From positions 1-8,145 of the forward strand of contig JACQPS010000257.1 of assembly GCA_016207445.1 (NCBI GenBank): a stretch of DNA of 8,145 bases, written 5' to 3'. This document shows positions 1 to 6,152 of this stretch, piece by piece. Under the pieces are notes generated by a model. That model had not been told where the DNA came from. It searched no databases and saw nothing but the letters and a program-made list of their open reading frames with translations. The DNA is from Gemmatimonadota bacterium. GTDB taxonomy: Bacteria; Gemmatimonadota; Gemmatimonadetes; Longimicrobiales; RSA9. The position numbers and the translations under genes are program-made. How positions within the stretch are numbered: the first letter of the stretch is position 1; every line of letters begins with the position of its first letter.

Positions 1-2458
1 GTGCCCAGCCACTCAGCAGCGGTTGATCTTCCGCGTACTTGGCGACGATGTCCGGCTCGCTGGCCGCCGCCGAAGCGAGCGTGGGCGGCCGCACCAGCTC
101 GAAGGCGCGGCTGTCGACGAAGAAAGCGGCTGCCTCGTCGGCCATGCCCCACCCGAGGGGCCGCCCGGGGTCGAGTCGAAGGCGAACCAGGGAGCCCGGG
201 ATGTAGAACCGGTCGCGCGACAGGTCGGCGAGGGCGTTCCGCACGGGCAGCGCGAACTGCGCGATCGCGAAGTCGGTTGCGCCGTCCAGCGCCACCAGCC
301 GGCCGCCCCGCTCCACGAAGCGCTTGAGCGCGGCGGCGCCGTCCGGCCCGAGCCCACCGCTGTACTCGGGCGGCACCGTTCCGGGAAGATGCCCGGCCAG
401 GATCTGGATCTCCCTCTGGTGGGGGAGGATGATCGCGTCGTAGCGGGACAGGTCGCCCGTACGGATGTCCCGGTCGTGCAGCGTATCGAAGCCGAACTCG
501 TAGCGCTCGAGCAGCCAGCGCGTCCAACCCTCGTCCATGTTGGCCGCCCAGGACTTGTACAGGCCGATGCGAGGAGGCCGGAGTTCCTGGAGGGCGACGT
601 CGGGCCCGCGCGTCACCGCGGCGAAATCGAGCCCCAGCGCCCCCGCCAGCGCCTCGAGCCGCGCGCGCGTCGCGGGCGAAGCCGCCGGAAACACGAAGGT
701 GCCGGCGTCGTACCGGCGGCCCTCCAGCTCGAACGACGCGGCCGCGCGGCTCACGCGCGCGCCCGCGCGCAGCAGTCGGTTCACGGCGAGCACCGCCGCG
801 TTCGGCCGCGGCGAGAGCAGGAACGTGCCGCCCGTGCCGCTGAGCTGGCCGGCGCCCGGCCGCGCCTCCTCCACCGGTTCGGAGGGCGCGCTGAACGCGG
901 AATCGACGCGGTCCACCCGGACACCGTACTGGAGCGGCAGCGTCCAGCCGGTGATGTCGTAGGGAGGCAGCGGGGGGCCGCCGTCGTACTCACGGCGGTC
1001 GGGATAGACCTGCTTCTCCATCAGGTCCAATAGATACGGGCGGAACGCCTGCGCGGCGTAGACGATGTGGCTGCCGGCGGGGTAGCTCCGGCCGGCGGCC
1101 TCGAACGCCGACGTCGCACGCCGCACGTCGATCCCGCCGCGGCGCAGCACGTTCACGAGCTCGACGGCCGCGCCGGCGTCCCACTGACCCGCGCCTGGAA
1201 TCACGTAGGCGAAGGGGCTGCCCGCCACGCCGCGCACGATCGACTCCCGGCCCATGCGGTAGGCATCCAGCAGCCAGTCCTCTTTCCGGTCCGCGGCGAC
1301 GGCCAGCACGGCCAGCGAAGTCGTGAGCATGTAATCGACAGCGTCACGCAGCCGCCACCAGCCGCCCGCCCACGGCTCGGGATAGGAGATGGACGGCTCG
1401 TGCGGGGACGGCGCGCCGCCCCGGCGGAAGCTGCGCGGCAGCGAGTCCGGCGGGTAGAAGCGAGGCGTCGCGTACTCGTAGAGCGCCGTCTCGGTCAGAA
1501 TGCCGATCATGTTGTGGAAGTACGGAGCCGTGCGCATGCCGCCGTTCCACCACATGTCGTACTGGAGGCGCGACACCGCGCCGGTCTTCCCTTCCCGGCT
1601 CAGCCGCTGGCTCATGGCCGCGCCCACCAGATTCACGCCCCGCACCACCAGCCCGGGGATGTGCGGGTTCACCGGGTCCGCGAACGGCGGCACGAAGATG
1701 CGAGCCGGGAACGGTCCCGTCTGGTGATGGTTGTAGACGATCTGCGGGTACCAGCGGTGATAGAGCACGCGCGCGACTGCGCGCGTCTCCGGCTGGCTGA
1801 TCTGGTACCAGTCGCGGTTGTTGTCGTGACCCACGTAGTGGTGGTAGAGCCACGGCAGCTCCGCCGTCTCGTACGGCGTTCCCAGGTTGCGTCGGTACCA
1901 GTCGGCCACCAGGTCGAGCCCATCGGGATTCATCACCGGCATCAACAGCAGAACGACGTTCTCTCGGATCCGCCGCATCTCCGCCGACTCGTCCGTGGCA
2001 ACGCGATACGCCAGCAGGGGCGTGTGCTGCGCGCCCGCGACCTCCGTGGCATGCAGCCCGCCATCGATCCACACCACCACCTTGCCCTCGCTCGCCAGCC
2101 GCCGAGCGATCCCTTCGTCGGCATCGCGTGCGCGCACGAGTCGCTCGCTCGTGCGCCGCCAGCGCTCGAGCTGCCGCAGGTTCGACTCGCTCGAGAGCAG
2201 GACCAGGAGCAGCGGCCGGCCCAGCACGGACCGGCCGATCTCCTCGACCTGCACGCGGCCGCTCGCCGCATCCAGCCGACGGTAGTACTCCAGCATCTGG
2301 CCGTAGTCCGCCAGCTTGTGGTCCGCACCGGGCTCGAAGCCGAAGACGTCCGCAGGGTGCGGCGGGCCGCGGCGGACGCGCTCGGATTGCGCCGCCGCGG
2401 GCACGGCGACCAGCAGCCCGAGGAGAACGAGCGAAGAGCTTCGCAGGATGTTGCGCAT
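1..2458 (-). CDS. Secreted M14-family zinc carboxypeptidase-like protein with C-terminal GATase-like domain (3' end outside window)
   Basis: The minus strand reads open from ATG at 2458 to the window edge, giving 819 residues with no stop, so the C-terminus is missing. Residues 1-23 are a signal peptide (two arginines, a Leu/Val-rich core, AAA before Gln24), implying export. The M14 peptidase domain spans about 50-340. GLHATE supplies zinc ligands H136 and E139, HDNNRD (211-216) matches the Asn-Arg substrate-binding pair of carboxypeptidase A, YNHHQ (242-246) supplies the third zinc ligand, and LTETALY carries the probable catalytic E323. A strand-rich region follows. From I631 a GATase1/ThuA-like fold appears likely (a 'YDAIILPHQ' strand, then 'LKRFVERGGRLVALDG'). 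All key residues are present, so an active peptidase that trims peptides outside the cytoplasm is likely; the substrate is unknown. GGAG at 2472-2469 lies 10 nt before this ATG and 4 nt before an in-frame ATG at 2464, so the start could be two codons earlier. It is divergent from the M28 gene. Confidence 0.9.
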   Translation of the reverse strand, partial: MRNILRSSSLVLLGLLVAVPAAAQSERVRRGPPHPADVFGFEPGADHKLADYGQMLEYYRRLDAASGRVQVEEIGRSVLGRPLLLVLLSSESNLRQLERWRRTSERLVRARDADEGIARRLASEGKVVVWIDGGLHATEVAGAQHTPLLAYRVATDESAEMRRIRENVVLLLMPVMNPDGLDLVADWYRRNLGTPYETAELPWLYHHYVGHDNNRDWYQISQPETRAVARVLYHRWYPQIVYNHHQTGPFPARIFVPPFADPVNPHIPGLVVRGVNLVGAAMSQRLSREGKTGAVSRLQYDMWWNGGMRTAPYFHNMIGILTETALYEYATPRFYPPDSLPRSFRRGGAPSPHEPSISYPEPWAGGWWRLRDAVDYMLTTSLAVLAVAADRKEDWLLDAYRMGRESIVRGVAGSPFAYVIPGAGQWDAGAAVELVNVLRRGGIDVRRATSAFEAAGRSYPAGSHIVYAAQAFRPYLLDLMEKQVYPDRREYDGGPPLPPYDITGWTLPLQYGVRVDRVDSAFSAPSEPVEEARPGAGQLSGTGGTFLLSPRPNAAVLAVNRLLRAGARVSRAAASFELEGRRYDAGTFVFPAASPATRARLEALAGALGLDFAAVTRGPDVALQELRPPRIGLYKSWAANMDEGWTRWLLERYEFGFDTLHDRDIRTGDLSRYDAIILPHQREIQILAGHLPGTVPPEYSGGLGPDGAAALKRFVERGGRLVALDGATDFAIAQFALPVRNALADLSRDRFYIPGSLVRLRLDPGRPLGWGMADEAAAFFVDSRAFELVRPPTLASAAASEPDIVAKYAEDQPLLSGWA

Positions 2459-2487
2459 TGGCATCGCGCTCCGATACGGCGTAAAAT
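2458..2487 (+). promoter_or_regulatory. Probable sigma70-type promoter of the M28 peptidase gene
   Basis: TTGGCA (2458-2463, one mismatch to TTGACA) and TAAAAT (2482-2487, one mismatch to TATAAT) are separated by 18 bp. TAAAAT stands out against the GC-rich surroundings. Transcription would begin near 2494, about 30 nt before the TTG start chosen for the M28 gene. The -35 box overlaps the start codon of the divergent M14 gene. This is inferred from consensus only. Confidence 0.5.
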
Positions 2488-2510
2488 TGCCCGCGCCTGT
2501 CCGATACCGC
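2470..2510. repeat. Direct repeat TCCGATAC, two copies 30 bp apart
   Basis: TCCGATAC occurs at 2470-2477 and 2500-2507. Both copies extend to TCCGATACSGC, differing at one base. The 30-bp spacing is close to three helical turns, so both copies face the same side of the DNA. They flank the TAAAAT -10 element between two divergent peptidase genes, where paired operator half-sites would be expected. No specific regulator is suggested by the sequence, and a chance repeat cannot be excluded. Confidence 0.3.
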
Positions 2511-2525
2511 AACCGGGGCTCGCGT

Positions 2526-4193
2526 TTGAACTTCTCCGTCAGCCGGCGGTGGTCGCTATTGGCCGGCGCGCTCGCGACGCTGGCCGCCATTGCCGCGGCG
2601 CGTGACGATTTGACCGGCGCGCTGCAGAGCATCAGCGCGCGCGACCTGCATGCCCACCTGCTCTTCCTCTCTCACGACCTGCTGGAGGGGCGGGCCTCTG
2701 CCAGCCGTGGCGCTGACCTCGCCGCGCTCTACATCGCCAGCCAGCTCATGCGTTCGGGCCTCGAGCCCGTGCGAGGCAGCTACTTCCAGCCGGTGCCCGT
2801 GCTCGGCAGCACCGTTCAGCCTGCCGAGCTCGCTGTGGAGTTCGAGACGCGCGGCCGGCGGCTGTCGGGTCGCTATCCTGCCGAGCTGGTGATTGCGCCC
2901 GGTGTGGAAGACTCGCTCATCACGCTCAGCAGTGAGGTCGTCTTTGTCGGCTACGGCGTGCGCGCGCCGGAATACCGCTGGGACGACTTCAAGGGCCGCA
3001 AGCTCGCGGGCAAGACGCTGCTCGTTCTCGTGAACGAGCCACCGGCCACCCCCGAGGAGCCCACGCTCTTCGCCGGCCGCGCCCTGACCTACTACGGCCG
3101 GTGGACTTACAAGCTCGAGCAGGCCGAGCGACAGGGCGCCGCCGCGGTGTTGCTCATCCACACGACCGAGTCGGCCGGTTATCCCTGGGGCGTGGTACAG
3201 AGCTCGTGGACCGGCGAGCAGCTCTCGCTTCCGCGCGACGCGGAAGCCCCACCTCCCCTCGCCCTCGAGGGATGGCTCACGCGCGAGCTCGCGCAGCGTG
3301 TGCTGGCCGCGGCCGGCCTCGACCTCGAGCAGCTCGCTGGCCGCGCCGCCCGCCGCGATTTCCGTCCCGTCTCGACCGGCGTGATGCTGCACGCGCGCGT
3401 GCCCGCACGGCTGCGACGACTCGAGACCACGAACGTGGCCGGGCTACTCTCCGGTCGCGACCCGGCGCAGCGCAACCAGGCCGTGGTCTTCAGCGCGCAT
3501 TTCGACCATCTGGGGATCGGCCGCGCCGTAGGCGGCGACTCCGTTTATAACGGCGCGTACGACAATGCGAGCGGCGTGAGCCTCTTGCTCGAGATCGCCG
3601 AGGCCTTCGCGCGGCTGGAGCCGCCGCCGGAGCGCTCCGTCCTGTTTCTCGCCACGACCGCGGAAGAGGCGGGGCTGCTCGGCGCCGAGTATTACGTGCG
3701 CCACCCGCTCTTCCCGCTCGCGCACACACTCGCGAACCTGAACCTCGACGGCGCCAGCCTCTGGGGCGAAACCGACGACCTCATCGCGATCGGGAGCGAA
3801 CGTTCGACACTCGGTCGCATCGTCGAAGCGCGCGCCCGCTCGATGGGGCTGCTGCTCACCCCGGACGCCGCCCCCGAGAAGGGCTTCTTCTTCCGCTCCG
3901 ACCAGTTCCCCTTCGCCCGCGCGGGCGTGCCCGCGATCGGCATCCGACACGGCACCCGCTTCCGCGGCCGGTCCGAGGAATGGGGTCTCGAGCTGCTCGA
4001 GCGCTACGACGCCGAGCACTACCACCAGCCGTCCGACGAGTACGACCCGGGCGCCGATCTCGCCGGCGCCGTGCAGCAGGCACGCGTCGCCTTCCTGGTC
4101 GGCTACGATATCGCGCAAATGAGCGGTGCACCCGAGTGGTACGAGGGAGCCGAGTTCCGCAGCGCGCGCGAGAAGGCGGTGCGCGGCCGGTAG
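2526..4193 (+). CDS. Secreted M28-family aminopeptidase-like protein with PA-like domain
   Basis: This encodes 555 residues from a TTG start. Residues 1-25 form a signal peptide (RR, a Leu/Ala core, AAA before Arg26). Residues ~65-270 look like the protease-associated insert common in M28 enzymes ('GYGVRAPEYRWDDF', 'KLAGKTLLVLVNEPP', 'QGAAAVLLIHTTE'). The catalytic M28 domain covers ~300-540 with a full two-zinc set: H325 in AHFDH, bridging D346 in GAYDNASG, E380 (catalytic) and E381 in TAEEAG, D408 in LNLDG, and H500 in YHQPSDEY. It should therefore be an active exported aminopeptidase releasing N-terminal amino acids; the substrate is not evident. The frame stays open upstream to 2316, but those codons give unlike-protein sequence, run antisense through the M14 gene and precede the promoter. 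TTG 2526 places the signal peptide at the terminus, though only a weak GGGG (2515-2518) serves as ribosome site. ATG 2448 and TTG 2487 are less likely starts. Confidence 0.92.
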   Translation: MNFSVSRRWSLLAGALATLAAIAAARDDLTGALQSISARDLHAHLLFLSHDLLEGRASASRGADLAALYIASQLMRSGLEPVRGSYFQPVPVLGSTVQPAELAVEFETRGRRLSGRYPAELVIAPGVEDSLITLSSEVVFVGYGVRAPEYRWDDFKGRKLAGKTLLVLVNEPPATPEEPTLFAGRALTYYGRWTYKLEQAERQGAAAVLLIHTTESAGYPWGVVQSSWTGEQLSLPRDAEAPPPLALEGWLTRELAQRVLAAAGLDLEQLAGRAARRDFRPVSTGVMLHARVPARLRRLETTNVAGLLSGRDPAQRNQAVVFSAHFDHLGIGRAVGGDSVYNGAYDNASGVSLLLEIAEAFARLEPPPERSVLFLATTAEEAGLLGAEYYVRHPLFPLAHTLANLNLDGASLWGETDDLIAIGSERSTLGRIVEARARSMGLLLTPDAAPEKGFFFRSDQFPFARAGVPAIGIRHGTRFRGRSEEWGLELLERYDAEHYHQPSDEYDPGADLAGAVQQARVAFLVGYDIAQMSGAPEWYEGAEFRSAREKAVRGR

Positions 4194-4218
4194 CATACGG
4201 GGAGGCGCATCACTCCAG

Positions 4219-4251
4219 CCCAACCCTCACGTGTCCTACAGGCCGGTTGGG
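4219..4251. terminator. Weak stem-loop between convergent M28 and Nif3-like genes
   Basis: CCCAACC (4219-4225) and GGTTGGG (4245-4251) can pair as a 7-bp stem with a 19-nt loop. The hairpin sits where the two genes converge and overlaps the last codons of the Nif3-like gene. There is no run of T on either strand and the loop is long, so terminator function is only a positional guess. Confidence 0.2.
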
Positions 4252-4988
4252 AAGTCGAGGAACTCCCACGCCAACCCGAACTTCGCGGAGACGTGCGCAG
4301 CCAACGCGCGCACGCCCCACGTCTCCGTCGCGTAGTGCCCACCGTAATAGACGTTGATCCCACTCTCCATGGCCTCGAAGTACGTCCAGTGCGCGCCCTC
4401 GCCCGTCACGTATGCATCGAGCCCCGCGGCGAGCGCATCCCGGATCATCGAGCCCGCGCCGCCGGTGATCACGCCGACGCGCCGGGTGCGCTCGGGACCG
4501 CCGGGCAAGAGACGCACCGGTCCGCCGAGCAACTCGTCAAGGCGCGCCGCGAGCGCCTCGCGCCGCAGCTCGAGCGTGCCCCACACGCCCAGCTCGATCC
4601 CGTGATAGCCGCCGAAGGCGCCTCGCAGCTCGAGTCCCAGCTCTCGGGCCAGCACCACGTTGTTGCCCACCTCGGCGTGAATGTCGAGCGGGACATGCGC
4701 GCTGTACACAGCGATATCGTGCTCGAGCAGTGTCCGCACTTTACGGTAGCGCCGCCCCGTCACGGCCCGCTGCGGGTCCCAGTAGAGGCCGTGGTGCACC
4801 AGCAGCAGATCGCAGCCGCGGCTCGCCGCCTCCCGGATCGTCGCCTCGCTCGCGTCCACGGCTGCTCCGACCCGCGTCAACTCCCCGGCATTCTCGAACT
4901 GGAGACCATTCACCGCCCCCGGCTCGTCCGGTGTGTCGCGGATGCGAAGGTACTGGTCCAGATAATCCACCAGCTCGGCGAGTCGCAT
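4236..4988 (-). CDS. Nif3/YbgI-family dinuclear metal-binding protein
   Basis: This encodes 250 residues, the usual size of the compact bacterial form without the extra central domain. The family's metal site is intact: H65 and H66 in LLVHHGLYW, D102 in AHVPLD (with H98 just before), and H218 and E222 in GGHYATE. These correspond to the HH, D, H and E ligands of E. coli YbgI. Other family landmarks are NGLQFEN near residue 27, VGVITGGAG (171-179) and the TGEGAHW segment (195-201). Proteins of this family are cytoplasmic, form ring-shaped oligomers and are often labelled 'GTP cyclohydrolase 1 type 2', but their physiological reaction is not firmly established, so I do not assign one. The start is well supported, with GGAGG (forward CCTCC at 4993-4997) 4 nt before the ATG. 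The gene begins directly beside the DnaA-box cluster and is convergent with the M28 gene, so it is probably transcribed alone. Confidence 0.93.
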   Translation of the reverse strand: MRLAELVDYLDQYLRIRDTPDEPGAVNGLQFENAGELTRVGAAVDASEATIREAASRGCDLLLVHHGLYWDPQRAVTGRRYRKVRTLLEHDIAVYSAHVPLDIHAEVGNNVVLARELGLELRGAFGGYHGIELGVWGTLELRREALAARLDELLGGPVRLLPGGPERTRRVGVITGGAGSMIRDALAAGLDAYVTGEGAHWTYFEAMESGINVYYGGHYATETWGVRALAAHVSAKFGLAWEFLDFPTGL

Positions 4989-5018
4989 TTCGCCTCCGGC
5001 TGCCCCGGTTCAGGGCGC

Positions 5019-5027
5019 TGTGCAAAA
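5019..5027 (-). other. Relaxed-consensus DnaA box
   Basis: TGTGCAAAA reads TTTTGCACA on the minus strand and fits the relaxed E. coli consensus TTWTNCACA. It lies 12 bp from the next box. Alone it would be unconvincing; the cluster gives it weight. Confidence 0.4.
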
Positions 5028-5038
5028 CCGGCCTCTCC

Positions 5039-5062
5039 TTGTCCACAAGCGGCTGTGGACAA
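5039..5062. repeat. Head-to-head pair of TTGTCCACA DnaA boxes (perfect inverted repeat)
   Basis: TTGTCCACA (5039-5047) and TGTGGACAA (5054-5062) are exact reverse complements separated by AGCGGC. Each differs from the E. coli box at only one base and equals the high-GC actinobacterial box. The 15-bp centre-to-centre spacing would place two DnaA monomers in opposite orientation. The same sequence could form a 9-bp hairpin, but it lacks a T-run and is an unlikely terminator. Confidence 0.65.
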
Positions 5063-5077
5063 TGTGGAACCGGTGGC

Positions 5078-5101
5078 TAAGTTGTTGTCAACAAATGGAA
5101 A
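5078..5101. other. AT-rich segment with TTGTTG-T-CAACAA inverted repeat (possible unwinding element)
   Basis: 17 of 24 bases are A/T in a window that is otherwise very GC-rich. It contains TTGTTG (5082-5087) and CAACAA (5089-5094) around a single T, a perfect 6-bp inverted repeat. A minus-strand TTGACA lies at 5091-5086 and could be a -35 element for the Nif3-like gene, but no good -10 follows at 16-18 bp. Origin unwinding or an operator are both possible. Confidence 0.4.
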
Positions 5102-5118
5102 GTGACTTGGCGACAATC

Positions 5119-5127
5119 TGTGGATAA
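5119..5127 (-). other. Perfect DnaA box TTATCCACA
   Basis: TGTGGATAA is the exact reverse complement of the strongest E. coli-type DnaA box. It lies just right of the AT-rich segment and left of the GC-rich palindrome, in the same orientation as the box at 5054-5062. Confidence 0.65.
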
Positions 5128-5211
5128 CAGCCGGGCGGCGCCGCCGGTACGCACAGCACGCCCCGGCGGGCCGCCCCGGTGCCTGGAGCCTGCGGCGGGA
5201 GCAGCCTGGCC

Positions 5212-5685
5212 TCAGCCCCCGGCCGTCACGGGCTTCCCGCTCTCGACGGACATGATCGGCTTGGGCTTGGGCGCGGGCGGCTGGCCGGCGATCGCCTCCC
5301 CGGTCTTCACCGTGCCGTTGATGCGTCCGCCTTCATCGAGCTTGATGCGGCGGGCGCGGATCTCGCCTTCTATGACGCAGGTGCCCTGGAGCTCGAGGCG
5401 GCTCTCGGCAAGGATGGTTCCGTTGACCTTCCCTCCGATGACGGCGTCCTGTGTGAGGATGTCGCCATTGACCACGCCGTCCTTGCCGACGACGACGGCC
5501 TTGCCGGCGCGCACCGTGCCTTCGATGCTTCCCTCGATGCGCAGCGTTCCCTCGGTCTCACAGTCGCCGACCACGCGCATGCCGGGACCGATAATGGAGA
5601 TGACGCCCTCGCGGGAAGGCGGCGCAGTCTGGTTGTCCTTGGCCATGGCTCCTGCATCCGGCTGAGAGTCGCGGTGACGGAACAT
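5212..5685 (-). CDS. Bactofilin (polymer-forming cytoskeletal protein)
   Basis: This encodes 157 residues, a typical bactofilin length. Residues ~28-130 form the right-handed beta-helix core: SIIGPGMRVVGD, then repeated turns of the type EGSIEGTV, GGKVNGTI, EGEIRARRI and NGTVKTGE, rich in Gly and beta-branched residues at regular spacing. Bactofilins polymerise without nucleotide and scaffold cell-wall enzymes, stalks or chromosome segregation proteins. The chosen ATG gives an N-terminus MFRHR, resembling the short MF-plus-basic peptide that anchors many bactofilins to the membrane. AGGA lies 8 nt upstream. GTG 5688, one codon earlier, is equally in frame. The core is followed by a Pro/Lys tail (PPAPKPKP near 136-143, ending KPVTAGG), where partner-binding tails occur in other bactofilins. 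It is the last gene of the parA operon, 54 bp after the coiled-coil gene, and ends beside the candidate origin. Confidence 0.93.
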   Translation of the reverse strand: MFRHRDSQPDAGAMAKDNQTAPPSREGVISIIGPGMRVVGDCETEGTLRIEGSIEGTVRAGKAVVVGKDGVVNGDILTQDAVIGGKVNGTILAESRLELQGTCVIEGEIRARRIKLDEGGRINGTVKTGEAIAGQPPAPKPKPIMSVESGKPVTAGG

Positions 5686-5739
5686 CACATCTGTCCTGCG
5701 TAGCGTTGCTGGCCGTGTGATCCCGCGCTGCTGCTGGGT

Positions 5740-6150
5740 TCACTCGGTTCGTCCATCACTACTGGCCTTCTCGCGTAGCGGTGGGAGCAGCGGCTCGGAA
5801 GAGCCGCGGGCGGACTGGTCGGCGCCCAGCAGCTGGCGCACGCGCTCGTACTGCGCCTCGACTTCGGCCAGCGTCTTTGCCAGCTCGGCGACCTGCGCGC
5901 GCTCTTGCTCCAGCCGGTTGACCTGCCGCTCGAGTCCGGGGACGCGGGCCGCCTGTGCCGCGACATACCACCAGGAGGATACCATGAAGACGAAGGCGGC
6001 GAGCAACGCGAGGCCCAGCCAGAAGAGCAGTTTCAGCCGGCGGTACGAGACCTCGAGGCTGCGAGTCTCGAGATCGCCATCAGGAACGATGATCAACGTG
6101 AGCCGCCGCTCATCCACTCGCGACCGTCCCTCTGCACGAGACGCCAACAT
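5740..6150 (-). CDS. Small membrane-anchored coiled-coil protein, like the N-terminal half of an M23 peptidase
   Basis: This encodes 136 residues. The first ~15 are charged. RRLTLIIVPDGDLETRSLEV (15-34) resembles the conserved N-terminal strand motif of membrane-bound M23/LytM peptidases. A transmembrane helix follows at about 41-63, after the basic RRLK, so the N-terminus should be inside. A periplasmic coiled coil spans ~66-108 (LERQVNRLEQERAQVAELAK) and ends in YERVRQLLGAD, the type of segment that precedes the LytM domain in full-length relatives. Here a short polar tail and a TGA follow, and only 54 bp remain before bactofilin, so no peptidase domain exists. It may be a cut-down M23 protein or a non-enzymatic membrane linker. 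GGAGGTGG lies about 10 nt upstream inside the end of parB, and the ATG comes 2 nt after the parB stop, so translation is probably coupled. Bactofilin genes often neighbour M23 genes, which supports the relationship. Confidence 0.85.
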   Translation of the reverse strand: MLASRAEGRSRVDERRLTLIIVPDGDLETRSLEVSYRRLKLLFWLGLALLAAFVFMVSSWWYVAAQAARVPGLERQVNRLEQERAQVAELAKTLAEVEAQYERVRQLLGADQSARGSSEPLLPPLREKASSDGRTE

Positions 6151-6152
6151 GC

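Larger units (their letters stand above)
4989..5211. other. oriC: Candidate chromosomal replication origin (oriC) with DnaA-box cluster
   Basis: This 223-bp non-coding stretch separates the Nif3-like and bactofilin genes. It holds four DnaA-box-like 9-mers: TGTGCAAAA at 5019-5027 (relaxed TTWTNCACA on minus), TTGTCCACA at 5039-5047, its inverse TGTGGACAA at 5054-5062, and a perfect TGTGGATAA at 5119-5127. A degenerate TTGTCAACA lies at 5085-5093. TTGTCCACA is the preferred DnaA box in high-GC Streptomyces. Between the paired boxes and the perfect box, 17 of 24 bases (5078-5101) are A/T, unusual here and suitable for duplex unwinding. The right side (5131-5200) is extremely GC-rich, including the palindrome GGCGGCGCCGCC at 5134-5145. 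parAB lies about 1-2.7 kb away, and chromosomal parAB genes usually sit close to oriC. No dnaA gene is in view. The alternative is a DnaA-regulated promoter region. Confidence 0.62.

Noticed and set aside
2066..2074. CGATCCACA within the M14 gene as a further DnaA box
   Set aside because: It has two mismatches at the conserved 5' TT, lies inside coding sequence and is isolated from the cluster.
23..2605. Two long plus-strand open frames (336 and 512 residues) covering most of this stretch
   Set aside because: They run antisense to the M14 gene, have Arg/His/Pro/Ala-rich sequence with no domain signal, and are explained by the high third-position GC of the real minus-strand gene.
4226..4235. 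CACGTG core at 4228-4233 considered as a parS site
   Set aside because: The flanking bases do not match the GTTT/AAAC arms of parS, leaving only a common six-base palindrome.
5039..5062. Inverted repeat considered as a rho-independent terminator for the bactofilin operon
   Set aside because: No T-run follows on either strand, the arms equal known DnaA boxes, and other boxes lie on both sides.
5131..5200. GC-rich palindromes (for example GGCGGCGCCGCC) after bactofilin considered as a terminator
   Set aside because: There is essentially no loop, no T-run, and such GC-only palindromes are common in this base composition.
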